Source of the DNA: an uncultured Litorilinea sp. | Lineage (GTDB): Bacteria > Chloroflexota > Anaerolineae > Caldilineales > Caldilineaceae | Assembly (NCBI GenBank): GCA_946885925.1 | Contig: CAMPHP010000305.1 | Span: 1-5,214 of the forward strand | Length of the DNA stretch: 5,214 bases | Direction: 5' to 3' | In this document: positions 3,353 through 5,214 of the stretch, piece after piece | Layout of the letters: each line of letters begins with the position of its first letter | Position numbering within the stretch: position 1 is the stretch's first letter | Program-made: the position numbers and the translations under genes | The notes under the pieces: model-generated | What the model saw: the letters and a program-made list of their open reading frames with translations, nothing else | The model's database searches: none | What the model was told of the DNA's origin: nothing

Positions 3353-5214
3353 ATGCCCAATTCTTGCGAGCATCGCATCGCAAAGCCATCCACACGCGTC
3401 CGCACACTGACATTTCGGTGGATGATTGCGTTAAGCGTGCCGCTGTTATTGATCTCCATGTTGTGGATAACTATGCACAACAGCAGATCGGTGGCACGCG
3501 CTGCCGGTAACGAAACGTATGTGGGTACTTGTACTGCAGTAACGCCTCATTTCGATGCAATTCAGGACGCAGTCCTTGCTGCTGGCGCAGGTACCATCAT
3601 CAACATCTGTCCCGGGGTGTATATTGAATCAGTCAATCTCTCGTCAATGAGCACGATGGGCGACATTACGCTGCGTCGAATACCTGGCACCACTGATCCG
3701 GTCCTCATTAATCCCAGCCTTGACTATGCCATCGGGATAGTTGGAGAGGCTACTTTCATAGGCAATATTACCATCGAAAGTATTGACGTCACTGCGGACG
3801 AAGGAAGTGGTATTTTGTTTGGCAACGTCCGCGATGTTCAAGGCAGTGTCATCATCTCGGATGTAAAGGCAATAGGTAGTTCTGACGAAGGTTCTGTTGT
3901 TTTCGCAACGGGTGATATTCTCATCCAAAATAGCAGTTTCAATAACAATGGCTACTATGGTCTGTGGTTAGCTGGCTATGGCAACGTAGATGTAATCAAC
4001 ACGACAGCCAATGCCAACGGTTCTCCTGTTACCGTCGGCGACCAGAGTACTGGCATTCGGATTGGTAGTGATGAGTACTATCTACCGACCTGCAGCATGG
4101 AGGCCACAGATGCAGAACCGCGTATCAACCTCGAAAGTGTTGAAGCGAACGGGAACTATGGCTGGGGTGTTAATATCGATGACTACCAGAGCGTCTACAT
4201 TTCCAACACAGTCGTCATCAGTAATGCCTACGATGGCTTAGTTGCCGACGTTCAGAATGCTCCTTGTGCACTCGCCTCAAGCGATTTTCAGCTCTCCAAC
4301 AGTACAGCCATATCGAATGGTTTGTATATCAATATTGGCTCCGTCAATCAAGTCGAAGCCAAAATTTCACTTATTGATCTCTATGGTGGCTTCCGCCTAT
4401 TGAGTCAAGGAAATATCACCGTAAGTTCAGATACAGTAGCCGAACACAATCTCTTCTTTGGTTTTTGTCTACATAGCCCTGGGGAAACAGTGGTCAACGG
4501 GGCACAAGCAGTCACCAACTATGATGATGGCTTCCGGTACGGTTACGCATGTGCTAGCTATGGTATACAAGCCTTGGGCGAAGCAGAGGTATCCGAATCT
4601 GATCTTGATATTGCTGCCAATACCTCGCCCAGCCTCGTCATCGCCAACACCTCTGCCATCTCCAACATAGGTGCAGGCTTTTCCATTGCAGACATTAGCG
4701 TGCCAATTACCCTCGTCAATATTAGCGCCCTACACAATGTCGACGGTGTTGCGTTTGCCAAACCAGGGCCGATTGGCGCAGGTATGGCGGGAAGCGATGT
4801 CAATGTTGAAGAGGCTTCTCTCCCCGCGCCAACAGCAATCCAAGACTCGCTGATCCAGGGGAATCTCGCCCATGGCGTACTCTATTGGCAACAGGTCTAC
4901 ATTGCACCTGCTGGCGTTCAAGCTATCGGCGCAATTACATCTACCCATTCTGTCAACGGCAGCATTCTCTGTGAGAATAGTGTGGGCTTGGCTGCGCTGC
5001 AATATATTGGCCCTGGGGGCGTAAATGCCGACTATGGGCTCCATGTAGATGCACGCGGCAACTGGTGGGGCAGCGCCACTGGTCCAATAAACCCTGCCAA
5101 TCCCGCTGGTACGGGGAACATGATCATAACCGGCCCAGTGAATGGCATAGGGACTGCCAATACCGTTGATGTGCTGTTTAACCCCTGGATTAACACTCTC
5201 CACGCCAACGCTGC
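3353..5214 (+). CDS. Secreted right-handed parallel beta-helix protein (3' end outside window)
   Basis: The frame is open from ATG at 3353 to the window edge: 620 residues with no stop. Residues 1-51 look like a long signal peptide: basic N-region (R8, K11, R15, R17, R22), hydrophobic core about 23-41, and an ARA-A type cleavage site near 48-51. The mature part starts YVGTCTAV, then HFDAIQDAVLAAGAGT (66-81) and CPGVY (86-90), the usual opening of pectate-lyase-fold proteins. Irregular rungs follow in the pattern I/V-x-N-S/T-x(n)-N-G, for example ILIQNSSFNNNG, VYISNTVVISN, FQLSNSTAISNG and LVIANTSAISN. A closing NWWGSATGP (570-578) and FNPW (609-612) are common in beta-helix proteins of this style. 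Seven cysteines (60, 86, 247, 305, 372, 400, 540) fit an exported, disulfide-bearing protein. I see no catalytic motif. It could be an adhesin, a surface-layer-like protein or a polysaccharide-acting protein. It is divergent from the sugar operon. Fold confident, function unknown. Confidence 0.88.
   Translation, partial: MPNSCEHRIAKPSTRVRTLTFRWMIALSVPLLLISMLWITMHNSRSVARAAGNETYVGTCTAVTPHFDAIQDAVLAAGAGTIINICPGVYIESVNLSSMSTMGDITLRRIPGTTDPVLINPSLDYAIGIVGEATFIGNITIESIDVTADEGSGILFGNVRDVQGSVIISDVKAIGSSDEGSVVFATGDILIQNSSFNNNGYYGLWLAGYGNVDVINTTANANGSPVTVGDQSTGIRIGSDEYYLPTCSMEATDAEPRINLESVEANGNYGWGVNIDDYQSVYISNTVVISNAYDGLVADVQNAPCALASSDFQLSNSTAISNGLYINIGSVNQVEAKISLIDLYGGFRLLSQGNITVSSDTVAEHNLFFGFCLHSPGETVVNGAQAVTNYDDGFRYGYACASYGIQALGEAEVSESDLDIAANTSPSLVIANTSAISNIGAGFSIADISVPITLVNISALHNVDGVAFAKPGPIGAGMAGSDVNVEEASLPAPTAIQDSLIQGNLAHGVLYWQQVYIAPAGVQAIGAITSTHSVNGSILCENSVGLAALQYIGPGGVNADYGLHVDARGNWWGSATGPINPANPAGTGNMIITGPVNGIGTANTVDVLFNPWINTLHANA

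Noticed and set aside
4730..5203. Minus-strand open frame of 157 codons
   Set aside because: It is antisense to the beta-helix gene, whose frame is continuous with clear rung patterns and the N-W-W-G motif. The minus frame has no recognisable domain.
1..5214. CRISPR array, tRNA or rRNA genes, insertion sequence
   Set aside because: No spaced direct repeats, no cloverleaf or ribosomal RNA sequence that I recognise, and no transposase-like frame on either strand.

Overview
The window holds the left-pointing end of a small sugar-catabolism operon and the right-pointing 5' part of a large secreted beta-helix protein. The two are divergent and flank a regulatory intergenic region that carries the remains of an ABC sugar transporter. 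The host is a free-living bacterium. The style of the beta-helix protein (C-P-G-x-Y near the N terminus, N-W-W-G followed by F-N-P-W near the visible end) and the mix of sugar catabolism with divergent secreted repeat proteins resemble Chloroflexota. This assignment is an inference from style only.

Left part (1-2726, all minus strand, read right to left): a fumarylacetoacetate-hydrolase (FAH) family enzyme (1845-2726) overlaps by ATGA the start of an extended short-chain dehydrogenase/NAD-dependent epimerase-like protein (865-1848). Two bases later comes an aldo/keto reductase of the D-threo-aldose/L-fucose dehydrogenase type (862 leftwards, C-terminus cut by the window edge). The spacing and good Shine-Dalgarno sequences show one transcription unit. 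FAH hydrolase plus two NAD(P)-dependent oxidoreductases fits a non-phosphorylative route for a 6-deoxy sugar or sugar acid (L-fucose-like): aldose oxidation, a later dehydrogenation, and cleavage of a diketo-deoxy acid. The lactonase and dehydratase such a route needs are not in the window.

Middle (2727-3352): just upstream of the FAH gene lie about 38 intact final codons of a MalG-type ABC sugar permease (2831-2947), with no recognisable remainder of that gene. Further upstream, and pointing into this remnant, is a strong sigma70-like promoter (TTGACA, 18 bp, TATACT; 3114-3143) followed by a perfect 17-bp palindrome with core TGGTCAGACCA (3086-3102), the form bound by GntR/FadR-family regulators. 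The simplest reading is that a deletion removed the transporter genes but left the operon's regulated promoter fused to the remaining enzymes, giving a leader of about 380 nt. The rest of the intergenic region has three more palindromes (3178-3195, 3242-3261 with an adjoining hairpin at 3262-3276, and 3308-3319) that may be operators for the divergent gene.

Right part (3353-5214, plus strand): one uninterrupted reading frame of at least 620 residues encodes a signal peptide followed by a right-handed parallel beta-helix (pectate-lyase-like fold), running off the window. It is probably exported and carbohydrate- or surface-related, but no enzyme activity can be assigned.
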